From: Paenibacillus sp. DMB5
GTDB taxonomy: Bacteria > Bacillota > Bacilli > Paenibacillales > Paenibacillaceae
DNA: 64,000 bases
Direction: 5' to 3'
Assembly: GCF_001517085.1 (NCBI RefSeq)
Contig: NZ_LRAC01000174.1
Location: forward strand, 78,290 to 142,289
A model generated the notes under the pieces. That model was not told the origin of the DNA. It saw only the letters and a program-made list of their open reading frames with translations, and did no database searches. A program made the translations under genes and the position numbers. Of the stretch, positions 33,236-41,218 are shown piece after piece; within the stretch, counting starts at the first letter, position 1, and every line of letters begins with the position of its first letter.

Positions 33236-33736
33236 TCAACCGGGGTAAGGTTTTGAGGCGTGTGGAGTGGAGGTAGTGTTAATCTTCCTGCATCTGAAAG
33301 CATCTGCTTCTTTGCGAAATGTTTTTCCGGAAAAGAGGGTCTCTAACCTGGCTACATGCTCCGGATCAATCCGGTCAGCCTTCAAACAGCCAATAACGAT
33401 GCTCTCCAGTGCCAAAAAATTATCCTGCCGGTAGCTGGCAGAAAGCTCTTCAAGCAGTTGTTCGCTCAGGTATGAAGATTTCCGACATTCGTCGTTGACT
33501 CTATCATTGATGTACTTCCATGTCATATGTTCCTTAGCGGAGGGATGAATCTCCAGTGCGGGCAGCAGGTTATAGAATTGAACTGTTTGCTTTTTGCTTA
33601 GGTGGCCGTGCAAATCTGCTTGTTCCCCTATTTCTAGTATAGAAATGAGTCTGTTAAGTTGGTTTGTCAGTTGGTCTTCTTTTATAGAATGATCCTCTAA
33701 AGCATGCTCAATTTGTGTTAGAATCGTTTCGTTCAT
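33236..33736 (-). CDS. Hypothetical protein of the small-gene array
   Basis: A 166-residue soluble, mostly helical protein (MNETILTQIEHALEDHS ... LSEQLLEELSASYRQDN). The region around residues 60-115 resembles a short helical-repeat fold. The last 20 or so residues are Pro/Ser/Thr-rich and unlike the rest, so the natural end may differ. GGAGG lies five bases before ATG 33736. It lies 11 bases after the lipoprotein gene and opens the accessory array from 33.2 to 39.3 kb on its distal side. No family recognised; an immunity role is possible only by context. Confidence 0.6.
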   Translation of the reverse strand: MNETILTQIEHALEDHSIKEDQLTNQLNRLISILEIGEQADLHGHLSKKQTVQFYNLLPALEIHPSAKEHMTWKYINDRVNDECRKSSYLSEQLLEELSASYRQDNFLALESIVIGCLKADRIDPEHVARLETLFSGKTFRKEADAFRCRKINTTSTPHASKPYPG

Positions 33737-33747
33737 TCGCGCCTCCC

Positions 33748-34188
33748 TTACTTCTCCTCTTCAAAAATCTCCCTAACCTGCCGCTCCAGCTCTGATTCCT
33801 CTTCCCCTAAATCTTTAGCTGTGACCATGTACACATTATTATGTACGATCTCCACAACCTCTGCGTCAAAATAAGCTTCTTCAAACCTTTCAAGCAAAGC
33901 CTCCTGCTCATCGGCCAAATCCTGTGCATTCTCAAACTCGTACACATGCAGGGTCTGGTAGGTAAGAGGAAAAATAAAGGTTACTTGTGCGTTCGCAGTT
34001 TGGCTGATGATTGTGGCGGGGTTCGCAGCACTTGCTTCTTTAAAAACCATTTTATTATCATCCAGCAGCTTGTTGACATCGCTCAGTCTCATACGCACAT
34101 CTTCGGTCGGTTGTGGATTGGATTGACAGGCAGTTAGCAAGAAAAGAGTCAGAACAATCGCGCTGAAGGTGTTGAATGCTTTTTTCAC
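33748..34188 (-). CDS. Small lipoprotein of unknown function
   Basis: A 146-residue lipoprotein with signal AFNTFSAIVLTLFLLTA and lipidated Cys in LLTACQSNP. The mature part is acidic and ends in a Glu-rich helix (LERQVREIFEEEK). The GTG start at 34188 lies 13 bases after GGAGG, longer than usual. The protein should sit on the outer face of the membrane. No family recognised. Its place next to small hypothetical genes would fit an immunity or sensor function, but nothing in the sequence proves it. Confidence 0.65.
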   Translation of the reverse strand: MKKAFNTFSAIVLTLFLLTACQSNPQPTEDVRMRLSDVNKLLDDNKMVFKEASAANPATIISQTANAQVTFIFPLTYQTLHVYEFENAQDLADEQEALLERFEEAYFDAEVVEIVHNNVYMVTAKDLGEEESELERQVREIFEEEK

Positions 34189-34250
34189 AGTGGTATTTCT
34201 TCCTCCCTCTCTACTAGATCTGGTCCTTCAAAATATAGTGTATGCCAGTA

Positions 34251-34571
34251 TCAAACACCGATTAATGGAGATATATCAATTGAATAGGTCAGCAGAAGCT
34301 GATAAAACAAAGCAAAAATGAACAAAAGCAGCATTGAGATAAATATGTATTTTAAGATAAGGAGCTTAACAGCATATAGAGGCATTTTTTTAACAGAGAT
34401 ATTATATAAGCTGTTTCCTGCAATCATCATAAAGCATAACGGGATCAGTTTAACCGGAAGCAGGTAATACCATTGAGGAACGCCTGTGACCCATATAGAT
34501 ATGCAAAATCCGCATAAATACACCGGAACGTAATATTTAAGTCTCTCCTTAATTCCCTCCACCTCCGACAT
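34251..34571 (-). CDS. Small integral membrane protein of unknown function
   Basis: A 106-residue protein with three to four hydrophobic segments (YYVPVYLCGFCISIWV, LLPVKLIPLCFMMIAG, LILKYIFISMLLLFIFALFY). The ATG at 34571 has no clear ribosome site, while GGAGG motifs lie inside its first codons, so the true start may be slightly downstream. It follows the hypothetical gene ending at 34604 by 32 bases. No family recognised. Confidence 0.5.
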   Translation of the reverse strand: MSEVEGIKERLKYYVPVYLCGFCISIWVTGVPQWYYLLPVKLIPLCFMMIAGNSLYNISVKKMPLYAVKLLILKYIFISMLLLFIFALFYQLLLTYSIDISPLIGV

Positions 34572-34603
34572 TCTTAACTATGTGTAAACTGTACCTCATG
34601 ATA

Positions 34604-35059
34604 TTACCGCTCCACATCGAAATAAAGAACATTCTGCTTCTGGTCAAAATAAAAATGGCCCGTGTAGCTGGAACTCTTAATATAGGCATCAAAATCATCG
34701 CTGCTGCTCCAATGCTGAAGCCTGCCTTTAAAATCATATTGAAGTTCAGGAATGATCAGCTCGTTCTCCCAGGCATAGTCCTGTTTAAGCGCTGCAGCGG
34801 CAGCTTGGCTCAAAAACACATAGCCCCGCAACACATAATTAGTCGGCCCAAAATCACCGCCGATGGTGCTACCGCTCCAATAGACTTTTTCAATGCCTGT
34901 CAGATTGGGGAAACGATCGCTGATCGGTTTAATATCGGTCCGATAGCTAATCTCGGCTTGACCTGAGGAATACCCGGAGTACAGTGAAATACCGATAAGC
35001 AGAACCAGTATGACACTTAATGAGAGCAGCTTTTGCATCGTGTGAACTTTTATATTCAC
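34604..35059 (-). CDS. Secreted or anchored hypothetical protein
   Basis: A 151-residue protein with an N-terminal hydrophobic segment (LLSLSVILVLLIGISLYSGY) acting as a signal or anchor, then a mixed alpha/beta region (YVFLSQAAAAALKQDYAWEN, GHFYFDQKQNVLYFDVE). The GTG at 35059 has GGAGG eight bases upstream. Part of the same-strand array of small genes. I cannot name a family. The short-strand pattern with many Tyr/Phe resembles small secreted antitoxin-like proteins, which is a weak impression only. Confidence 0.6.
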   Translation of the reverse strand: MNIKVHTMQKLLSLSVILVLLIGISLYSGYSSGQAEISYRTDIKPISDRFPNLTGIEKVYWSGSTIGGDFGPTNYVLRGYVFLSQAAAAALKQDYAWENELIIPELQYDFKGRLQHWSSSDDFDAYIKSSSYTGHFYFDQKQNVLYFDVER

Positions 35060-35081
35060 TTTCTCTGCCTCCTTTTATTGC

Positions 35082-35486
35082 TTAGCTTGCCTTGAAGCCC
35101 AATACAATTTCCCCGTCATGGAAAAATTCAATAACAAATGAAAAGTCAGGGCAGATGACCCATGTATCGCTTCCGACTGCCAGGATATCATCCAAATACT
35201 TTTCTACTTGTCTAAGATTTACTTGAATACTCGGAGATTCTGTATAGTTCCAAAGTACATTTACTTTCAATTCATGAGCACTCTCTATCTTTGAGCTTAG
35301 TATTTGTATAGCTTCTTTAATGGAGTCTACAGGATAATGTTCATTAACAAGTTTCCGGTCAATTCTCCCCCACTGTGTAACTGGGTACACCCCCACCAAG
35401 CGCTGAAGTAATGACTCTGTCTGACTATCCGTTTCAATAACAACGTTTCCAGCCAATACCTCTATAAGCTCTTCGAATAAAGTCAT
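35082..35486 (-). CDS. Hypothetical protein, possible immunity protein
   Basis: A 134-residue soluble, acidic alpha/beta protein (MTLFEELIEVLAGNV ... WVICPDFSFVIEFFHDGEIV). It overlaps the previous gene by four bases (ATGA), and that gene overlaps its own predecessor in the same way, so 36123-35082 is a tight three-gene operon. The 'D-x-W-x-(I/V)-C-P-D-x-S-F-V-I-E-F-F-H-D-G' type ending resembles immunity-like proteins of polymorphic toxin systems known in Bacillota, but I do not recall the exact family. Confidence 0.6.
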   Translation of the reverse strand: MTLFEELIEVLAGNVVIETDSQTESLLQRLVGVYPVTQWGRIDRKLVNEHYPVDSIKEAIQILSSKIESAHELKVNVLWNYTESPSIQVNLRQVEKYLDDILAVGSDTWVICPDFSFVIEFFHDGEIVLGFKAS

Positions 35487-35722
35487 TGCATTGCCTCCAG
35501 CATTTTCATCGTATAAATTGGAATGTCACAAGTTGAAATAGGCTGTAATTCGGGATCATCTAAATGCAATTCATGATCTGTCAGGAAAAAATCATATTTT
35601 TTCACATTAGAAATCCTGCTCGCCTTGCCCTCTTCCAAAAGCATTTGCCTATAGACCACGCCTTCGTCATCTGCTTCGAAATACCATTTTTGCCCGTCTG
35701 AATACAGCAGCAAGTAGATCAT
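35483..35722 (-). CDS. Small hypothetical protein in a coupled operon
   Basis: A 79-residue acidic protein (MIYLLLYSDGQKWYFEADDE) with no membrane segment. Both ends overlap neighbours by four bases (ATGA), so it is translated in step with them. No family recognised. The overlap pattern says that its product is needed in proportion to the two flanking products, as expected for components of one complex or one function. Confidence 0.55.
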   Translation of the reverse strand: MIYLLLYSDGQKWYFEADDEGVVYRQMLLEEGKASRISNVKKYDFFLTDHELHLDDPELQPISTCDIPIYTMKMLEAMQ

Positions 35723-36123
35723 GCCAGCCCCGCCTCAACGTCTATTTCAAGTAACTCTCCAAACATCTGCTCAAAAAGTTCTCTACGCTCTTCTAATTTA
35801 AGTGCCCCTGGATCAAAGTTGACCCGCACCACCGCTTCTTCACAGTCCAAAGCTTCAACAGCTTCTTCGTCCAGAGAAATTTCGATTGAGTCAGGTTTTA
35901 GCAGCACCTTTTCGATTCCGCCGTATTGCGACTGGGATTCATCGTTGTAAGTAATATGGATTTTATCAAAGCCCAGCGCCAGGTCCTGTTCATCGGGATG
36001 CAATGTTTTTTGGAGGAGAATATACTCTTGCGGCTCATATTGGTCGTCAGCGAAGCCTATCATTAGAACATCATTCTCATCATCAGCCTGTGCATATATA
36101 AAACTTGCAGTAAATGTGCTCAT
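35719..36123 (-). CDS. Hypothetical acidic protein, first gene of a coupled operon
   Basis: A 134-residue acidic protein (MSTFTASFIYAQADDENDVL), beta-rich, with an acidic C-terminal half (EISLDEEAVEALDCEEAVV). ATG 36123 has GGAGG eight bases upstream; a longer frame begins at 36156 without such a site. It is the first of three overlapping genes. It may be an immunity-family member by context. A hairpin terminator of the next gene upstream separates it from the pentapeptide gene. Confidence 0.6.
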   Translation of the reverse strand: MSTFTASFIYAQADDENDVLMIGFADDQYEPQEYILLQKTLHPDEQDLALGFDKIHITYNDESQSQYGGIEKVLLKPDSIEISLDEEAVEALDCEEAVVRVNFDPGALKLEERRELFEQMFGELLEIDVEAGLA

Positions 36124-36262
36124 CCTCTCCGCCTCCGTGGTTCCTAATTTATTCAAATAAAAGATTCATTGTAAATAATTTCAACATCCATACAGGGTAA
36201 CCCTTCTCTTGTACGGATTTGTAGTCAGAATATGGTGAATCAACGTAGAAGTAGACGAAAAA

Positions 36263-36299
36263 AGAGCAGCGTTCCTCCAATTAAGGAAAACACTGCTCT
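36263..36299 (-). terminator. Intrinsic terminator downstream of the pentapeptide-repeat gene
   Basis: On the minus strand AGAGCAG pairs with CTGCTCT around a GTGTT...AACGC continuation, followed by TTTTTT. It separates the pentapeptide gene from the three-gene operon below. Confidence 0.85.
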
Positions 36300-36396
36300 G
36301 TTGTAACAATATTTAATTAATTCCTTCGCTCTGCTTCCAGCCTCTCTCTGATAAAGTCAGCACATTCTTACCAGCTCGTGCAGATGCTCTGGCGCA

Positions 36397-36888
36397 TTAG
36401 AGGTTCTTTTTATAAATAGCACCTTGCTGCAACGGGTTAAATCCCTCAGGCCAAATAGTCGATTCATCGAAAAAAGCCTCTAGCAGTTTCGCACGATCTA
36501 ACCCGCCACATCTGAGTACAGCGCCAAACAGCACCGCTCCCTGAAAATCAGCATCTCTGACATTTGCGCCAGTTAAATCTGCTTTTATCAAAGATGCATT
36601 CTTAAAGACAGCGTAGAGGCATGTTGCATTTATTAAGTTGGCACCATCCAAAACCGTATTGCTCATTTCACACATAATCAGTGAGGCCCCGGTAAGATCC
36701 GCTTGTGAAAGATTGGCGCCGCCTAGATCAGCATTTCTTAAAATAGCTTTACGGAAACTCGCTCTCATCAAATCGCAATTGTTCAAAATTGCCCTGTGTA
36801 AATCATAGCCATCTAAATTTGCTTCAACAAGTGAATCTGCATTCACGATAATTGGATTTTCGTCTGCTAATGTATGTATCTTTACTAT
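36397..36888 (-). CDS. Pentapeptide-repeat protein with a non-standard start
   Basis: A protein of about 163 residues built of A(D/N)LXX pentapeptide repeats (LVEANLDGYDLHRAILNNCD, ADLGGANLSQADLTGASL, ANLINATCLYAVFKNASLIK), forming a right-handed beta-helix. Such proteins can mimic DNA or bind DNA gyrase (Qnr/MfpA) or serve as scaffolds. A conservative start is GTG 36846, but an AAGGAGGAGG site lies 42-55 bases upstream of that, and the frame there begins ATA-GTA-AAG, reading (I/M)VKIHTLADENPIIV. The true start is therefore probably the ATA at 36888, either a rare start or a mutated ATG. It belongs to the accessory array. Confidence 0.7.
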   Translation of the reverse strand: MVKIHTLADENPIIVNADSLVEANLDGYDLHRAILNNCDLMRASFRKAILRNADLGGANLSQADLTGASLIMCEMSNTVLDGANLINATCLYAVFKNASLIKADLTGANVRDADFQGAVLFGAVLRCGGLDRAKLLEAFFDESTIWPEGFNPLQQGAIYKKNL

Positions 36889-36902
36889 ATCTGCCTCCTC
36901 CT

Positions 36903-37460
36903 TTAACTCATTCTGCCGAGCTCATCTACAATAGTCTCTCGCACTGACTCAGGAGTTTTATTTTCCAGTGTTATAAGCCGCAAAAGCACACTCATTGTCT
37001 GCCGGAAGCTAATCGGACTTAAGCCGACTTCACCGTGGGCGCCCGTATGAATCACAATTGTTCCTGATGGCAGCAGGAAAGCAGGATCTTTAGATAACGT
37101 ATGGATTTCATCAAGCATTGCAACAATATATTCTTTCGGAATCCCGCATCTGACGACCTCTGGCTGTAAAGCAATTACATGTTCAATGATCTCATCATCG
37201 TTGCTGCCGATCCCGGCTTGAACCACCAGTTCGCCAGAATCTGACGGAAAATATGTAATCCCGATACAGGCGTAATTGCTAACCATCCGGGCAGCCAGTA
37301 CAAGCTCTACTGTGAGATTGCATTGCTTTTTACATGCACAGTTTATCAAAGGAAAGGCACGCTCGACTCTCTCCCTCGCTGGGTAGGCCTCAAACGGAGG
37401 TTCATTCAGCCAAACTCGGGCACGTCGATAACTGCCAAGGTCTTTGAAGTTCATCAGCAT
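36903..37460 (-). CDS. Hypothetical protein of the small-gene array
   Basis: A 185-residue soluble protein (MLMNFKDLGSYRRARVWL ... SPISFRQTMSVLLRLITLEN). It contains a Cys cluster (NCACKKQC at about residues 40-47) that could bind metal. ATG 37460 has GGAGG seven bases upstream. It lies 14 bases above the pentapeptide gene start, so they are probably cotranscribed. The mixed alpha/beta composition and the neighbourhood suggest an immunity protein; no family is recognised. Confidence 0.6.
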   Translation of the reverse strand: MLMNFKDLGSYRRARVWLNEPPFEAYPARERVERAFPLINCACKKQCNLTVELVLAARMVSNYACIGITYFPSDSGELVVQAGIGSNDDEIIEHVIALQPEVVRCGIPKEYIVAMLDEIHTLSKDPAFLLPSGTIVIHTGAHGEVGLSPISFRQTMSVLLRLITLENKTPESVRETIVDELGRMS

Positions 37461-37491
37461 ATTGGTTCCTCCGGGATGTTGTTGAATGCAT

Positions 37492-37875
37492 TCATTCTTG
37501 TACTTGGTTGTATCCGCCTTTATTCAGCAACAACTCTTCAAAATCACACGAGGCCACTGCTTTATAACCTCTTTCCCATAATCCTTCGAGCAGGCGTGAT
37601 ATTGTAGTAATATATGTTTCTGTGTGAATACCTCTACACGGTTCAATTTCAATTAAATATTTCGAGAACAAAAATCCGTCAGGGAGTACTTTCCTTTTCT
37701 GTTCGTTAAAATCATCATTTCTAATAACATCGAGATCACAAATACCATGGACTAAACTCGAATACGGCCCCGGTTGGGCACCAATAGCTCCGCTAATATC
37801 AGACAATACGATAGCTCTATCAAGGTCAGTGTCTAAATAAATTTTGCAAAATAGATTTAAGTTGTTATGTGGCAT
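37492..37875 (-). CDS. Hypothetical protein, possible immunity-type
   Basis: A 127-residue soluble protein (MPHNNLNLFCKIYLDTDLDR ... LEGLWERGYKAVASCDFEEL). Composition is alpha/beta with conserved-looking IEIEPCRG and LLEGLWERGY blocks. I have the impression of a widespread small-immunity family in bacilli with this ending but cannot name it. ATG 37875 follows AGGTG. The gene is followed at 31 bases by the 185-residue hypothetical gene. More AT-rich than the metabolic genes nearby. Confidence 0.6.
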   Translation of the reverse strand: MPHNNLNLFCKIYLDTDLDRAIVLSDISGAIGAQPGPYSSLVHGICDLDVIRNDDFNEQKRKVLPDGFLFSKYLIEIEPCRGIHTETYITTISRLLEGLWERGYKAVASCDFEELLLNKGGYNQVQE

Positions 37876-37901
37876 CTTTTCACCTCATGATCACCGTCCG
37901 A

Positions 37902-38216
37902 TTACAAGTTAATAATTTCATCACGCATCTTAAATAGCATCTCAGCTTCATTCATTGTTAACGGAAACAAATCACCATCTCCAAAAAGATTCTTCTCAGC
38001 TTCGTCATAACTGTCTGCGTATTCAAAAACGTATGATTTTAACCCCCTAATAAAGGTTAACTTTAAATACTTTCTTTTAGATGTATAAACGACGGTATTA
38101 TTGATTAATACTTCTTTGTAGTTCAGTTCTTTAAGCAGTGAGATTATTTTAGTTTCCGTTTCCTTCCTTATGCGCCTCTGTTTATTCCAAATCCGCATGT
38201 TAATTATATTTATCAT
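37902..38216 (-). CDS. Small basic hypothetical protein
   Basis: A 104-residue protein with a very basic N-terminus (RIWNKQRRIRKETETKIISL) and an acidic C-terminal half (FEYADSYDEAEKNLFGDGDL). ATG 38216 follows AGGGGTG. It lies 26 bases before the 127-residue gene, in the same direction. AT-rich like its neighbours, which suggests that this stretch was acquired separately from the GC-richer flanks. No family recognised. Confidence 0.55.
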   Translation of the reverse strand: MINIINMRIWNKQRRIRKETETKIISLLKELNYKEVLINNTVVYTSKRKYLKLTFIRGLKSYVFEYADSYDEAEKNLFGDGDLFPLTMNEAEMLFKMRDEIINL

Positions 38217-38293
38217 AATTCACCCCTAGAGCAACTTCTTTCGCTTCACTTATCTTCCCCTCGTCTAACACCGATGCATCCGAATTGTTCTGT

Positions 38294-38729
38294 TCAATCT
38301 TTTTTTATAAGCAACCCAACTGTATCTGCAAAATCCCGGTTCAATTTCTTTTGTTCTTCCACTGAGAAATGCAGCCGGTTTATCTCTTGTAACTGCCAGA
38401 TTTTTGTCGAGAGATTAATTTTGTTGTAGCCTTTATTACTCATAATTTCGTACATATTCAAATCTAATATGTAATTTTTCATTTAAATCAAATTCCCAGT
38501 AAGCGAACACATAGGAAGCAAAAAACTTGTCAGTATCCCGTTCTGATCTTGCGGCTTTAACGAAAGATACTTCGTGATTCTCTACTAGCCAACCGCTTAG
38601 ATTTTCAATATTCCATCCGCGTTTGTTGTCAAGATACTCATTTCCTTCTCCAGTATCAATAACGAACTCTTTTCCAATTTCGCGTGCTTTCTCCATTACA
38701 TATTCAAGATACTCATCATTATCCCCCAT
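38294..38729 (-). pseudogene. Hypothetical gene, probably split by a frameshift
   Basis: The first frame starts at ATG 38729 (AGGAGG 11 bases upstream) and encodes 97 residues (MGDNDEYLEYVMEKAREIGK ... HIRFEYVRNYE, stop at 38436). A second frame, overlapping the end of the first, continues from 38482 to 38294 (MSNKGYNKINLSTKIWQLQE and FSVEEQKKLNRDFADTVG). Both parts have similar composition and neither alone looks complete. One base change near 38440-38480 would join them into a protein of about 140 residues. Alternatively the second is a short, translationally coupled gene. No family recognised. Confidence 0.45.
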
Positions 38730-38935
38730 CTGTGGCCATACCTCCTATACCCAATCTTAATAACCATAGAACATTAGAAGAATTCCCCCTAAAGCTCAGT
38801 GCAAATTACGTATAGCCACAATGACACCACTAATCCCGGCGCTCCATCTGACCATTCCAATCCAACAATTTTTAAAACCGGCCACATGTATCACACTCTA
38901 AAAAAGCTAATCATCTAATACGAGGTCTATACTGA

Positions 38936-39304
38936 CTAGATTCTGCCTAATGCTCTATCTGCTTCTATTTGAAGCTGAAACGTCTTAGTCCCCATGTATT
39001 TCCGCACAGCTTCTAAAATCGACTTGTCATTTCCGAGTATCTCTAACACGGTAACTGAAAAAACGTTTATTAAGTGAGCATCTTCATCATTGGATATTCC
39101 TTCAAAATATTCAAAAATGATTTCTAACAGATTGATGTTCCTTTCCTCTTTTAACAATTTTATTATTTCAGGCATGAAGATGTCCTCGATTATGACAGTT
39201 TCTAGTACCTCATCGTGTAACGTAATTGATTCTCTATACGCAGCCTCAGTTGACGGTAAGAGCTCTAACATTTTTCTCAAAAATACTTCTGTCTTTTTAT
39301 TCAT
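38936..39304 (-). CDS. Helical hypothetical protein, immunity-like
   Basis: A 122-residue all-helical protein (MNKKTEVFLRKMLELLPSTE, PEIIKLLKEERNINLLEIIF, VFSVTVLEILGNDKSILE). The organisation resembles small HEAT-like proteins annotated as immunity proteins (DUF7674-like) of bacillus polymorphic-toxin loci; this is recollection, not a search. ATG 39304 has GAGGAG nine bases upstream, whereas a longer frame to 39439 lacks a ribosome site and runs into an intergenic repeat. It is the most upstream gene of the accessory array. Confidence 0.65.
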   Translation of the reverse strand: MNKKTEVFLRKMLELLPSTEAAYRESITLHDEVLETVIIEDIFMPEIIKLLKEERNINLLEIIFEYFEGISNDEDAHLINVFSVTVLEILGNDKSILEAVRKYMGTKTFQLQIEADRALGRI

Positions 39305-39369
39305 TAGCACCGACTCCTCAGTTAATTGAGCGCTCCTACTTGAATCATAATACCGTATCCGCAAATAAT

Positions 39370-39580
39370 ATAGCTCTAAACGGACCCAGATGACCTTATT
39401 TTTGCTAAAAACCCCCTTTGGGGATTCTAACGGACTCAAATGCTCTTATCTGCGGTGATTTACGCCAATAACGTCTGATTGAACGGAAATAACGGCGCTG
39501 GGGTCCGTTAGAAATCTGAATAGTGGTCCAGAGTAAAAATAAGGGCTGTATGGTCCGTTAGCAGCCTACGGCACCTTCTT
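39370..39580. repeat. Composite intergenic repeat with CTAACGGAC motifs
   Basis: The motif TCTAACGGAC or its reverse complement GTCCGTTAG(A) occurs several times, at about 39376, 39429, 39505 and 39563, flanking a CCCCTTTGGGG hairpin and an AATAACGGCGCTG block. The elements alternate in orientation, giving long imperfect inverted repeats. I know similar short AACGGACCC-type repeats from Paenibacillus intergenic spaces. The rest of the spacer up to 39686 holds nothing recognisable, and between 39706 and 39996 I see no gene. Confidence 0.6.
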
Positions 39581-39686
39581 CAGCTACTGAAGGAGCGAAA
39601 TCTGTGCGATGCAGCGTGGAATCAGATACCAGGTGCGTAAACCGGTTGCGCTAACTCCACACTCTACATTCCAAAAGCAAAAAAAA

Positions 39687-39706
39687 CCGCCCCTCCCGAG
39701 GCGGCT
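39687..39706 (-). terminator. Intrinsic terminator downstream of sigF
   Basis: On the minus strand GCCGCCTC pairs with GGGGCGG around a short loop, followed by TTTTTTTT. It lies 290 bases after the sigF stop and is the only strong terminator in that spacer. Confidence 0.8.
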
Positions 39707-39996
39707 TAAACCATACCGTATACTGCACCCGTCACAGAAATTTCCAAACCTTGCTTCAATCAGCTTACAGTTTGCATTTGGGCTTAAAGCTTACATGTTG
39801 CTCCACTAAAGAGCCTCAGTCTATTTACCTGCTGGTAGCTCACGCCTTACCAAATCTGGATACCACAATCCCTGTCGTTTCAGCTCGTATTATCGTTGTT
39901 ACACGCTCTCAACTCACCTGTACGCACTGCCCCAACCCTGCATTCACTTTTACATTTTTCCTGTCGGCTCCCAACCCGCCACGCTCCACGCCACGC

Positions 39997-40751
39997 CTAC
40001 TGGGCAATCTGCTCCCGGATGTTCGCGAGGATCTTCTTCTCCAGCCTCGACACCTGCACCTGCGAAATGCCGAGGCGGCTGGCGACTTCGGACTGGGTCT
40101 GGTCGCGGTAGTAGCGCAGGTAGACGATCAGGCGCTCGCGCTCGGTGAGCGCGCCGATGGCTTCGCTCAGCGCGAGCTTGTCGAACCAGCGCTCCTGCGT
40201 CTCGTCGGCGATCTGGTCAATCAGGGTGATCGGGTCGCGTCGTTCTCGAAGACGGTCTCGTGGATCGAGGTCGGCGGCTTGTTCGCCTCCTGCGCAAACA
40301 CGATTTCTTCCGGTGTTACACCAAGCGCCTCGGCTACCTCGCCGATGGTCGGCAGGCGGTCCAGCGTTTTGGACATCTCGTCCTTCATCTTGCGCACCTT
40401 GTTGGCCATCTCCTTGAGGGAGCGGCTGACCTTCAGGGTCCCGTCGTCGCGCAGGAATCGCTGGATCTCGCCGATGATCATCGGCACGGCATAGGTGGAG
40501 AACTTGACCTCATAGCTGAGGTCGAATTTGTCGACGGACTTGAGCAGTCCGATACAACCGATCTGGAACAAATCATCCGGCTCGTATCCGCGGTTCATAA
40601 ATCGCTGCACCACCGACCAGACGAGCCGGATGTTGCAGCTTACGAGCGTGTCGCGGGCCAGATTATCCCCGGCCTGACTGAGCGCGATAAGACGTTTGAC
40701 CTCCGCATCGTCCAAATAGGTCGGCGGAGCTTTTTTTGATTCTGCTTCCAT
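39997..40751 (-). CDS. sigF: Forespore-specific RNA polymerase sigma factor SigF, with an apparent frameshift
   Basis: Sigma-F drives early forespore genes after asymmetric division. The first frame starts at ATG 40751 and covers region 2 (PDDLFQIGCIGLLKSVDKFD, VKFSTYAVPMIIGEIQRFLR), then region 3 up to TVFENDA, where it shifts. The frame continuing to 39997 encodes DPITLIDQIADE, region 4 (LSEAIGALTERERLIVYLRY, QTQSEVASRLGISQVQVSRL) and a closing EQIAQ. Restoring one G near 40238 (GACGCGAC to GACGGCGAC) gives a full 252-residue SigF. It is preceded by spoIIAB at 11 bases, as in all spoIIA operons. A true frameshift would block sporulation, so a base-calling error is the more likely explanation. 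Confidence 0.85.
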
Positions 40752-40762
40752 GGCTCCAACCC

Positions 40763-41218
40763 CTAATTGTATAAAGCTTTTTTGGAGACGATTGTTTTCT
40801 TCATGGAAATGGAGGTGCCCCGGCCCGGCTCGCTGGTCACTTCGAAGGCATCCATGAAGTTCTCCATAATCGTAAAGCCCATTCCCGACCGCTCCAGCTC
40901 CGGCTTGGATGTATACAGCGGCTGCTGTGCCAGCTCCAGATCCTCAATCCCGTTACCATTGTCCTCAATAGTCAGATGAACGGTTTCATGCTCGATTCTC
41001 GCCGAGATGCTGACAATCCCTTCCGGGTTGCTGTCATAGCCGTGGATGATGCAGTTGGTGACCGCTTCCGATACGACCGTCTTCAGGTCATTCAGTTCAT
41101 CCATGGTCGGATCAAGCCGCGATACGAAGGCCGCTACCACCACACGCGCGAACGATTCGTTCTCCGAGAGGGCGGCAAACTGGACACTCATGAAGTTAGC
41201 AGCTTCATTCTTTGTCAT
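40763..41218 (-). CDS. spoIIAB: Anti-sigma-F factor / serine kinase SpoIIAB
   Basis: A 151-residue GHKL-fold protein that binds SigF and phosphorylates SpoIIAA. The N box SEAVTNCIIHGYD, the G1 box DNGNGIEDLELA and the GMGFTIMENFMDAFEV block (G2) are all present. ATG 41218 overlaps the stop of spoIIAA by four bases and GGAGG lies seven bases before it. Length matches the family. It holds SigF inactive in the predivisional cell until SpoIIAA is dephosphorylated. Confidence 0.97.
   Translation of the reverse strand: MTKNEAANFMSVQFAALSENESFARVVVAAFVSRLDPTMDELNDLKTVVSEAVTNCIIHGYDSNPEGIVSISARIEHETVHLTIEDNGNGIEDLELAQQPLYTSKPELERSGMGFTIMENFMDAFEVTSEPGRGTSISMKKTIVSKKALYN

Noticed and set aside
33236..39304. 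Prophage or transposon remnant
   Set aside because: No integrase, transposase, structural phage gene or att-like direct repeats were seen; only small hypothetical genes.
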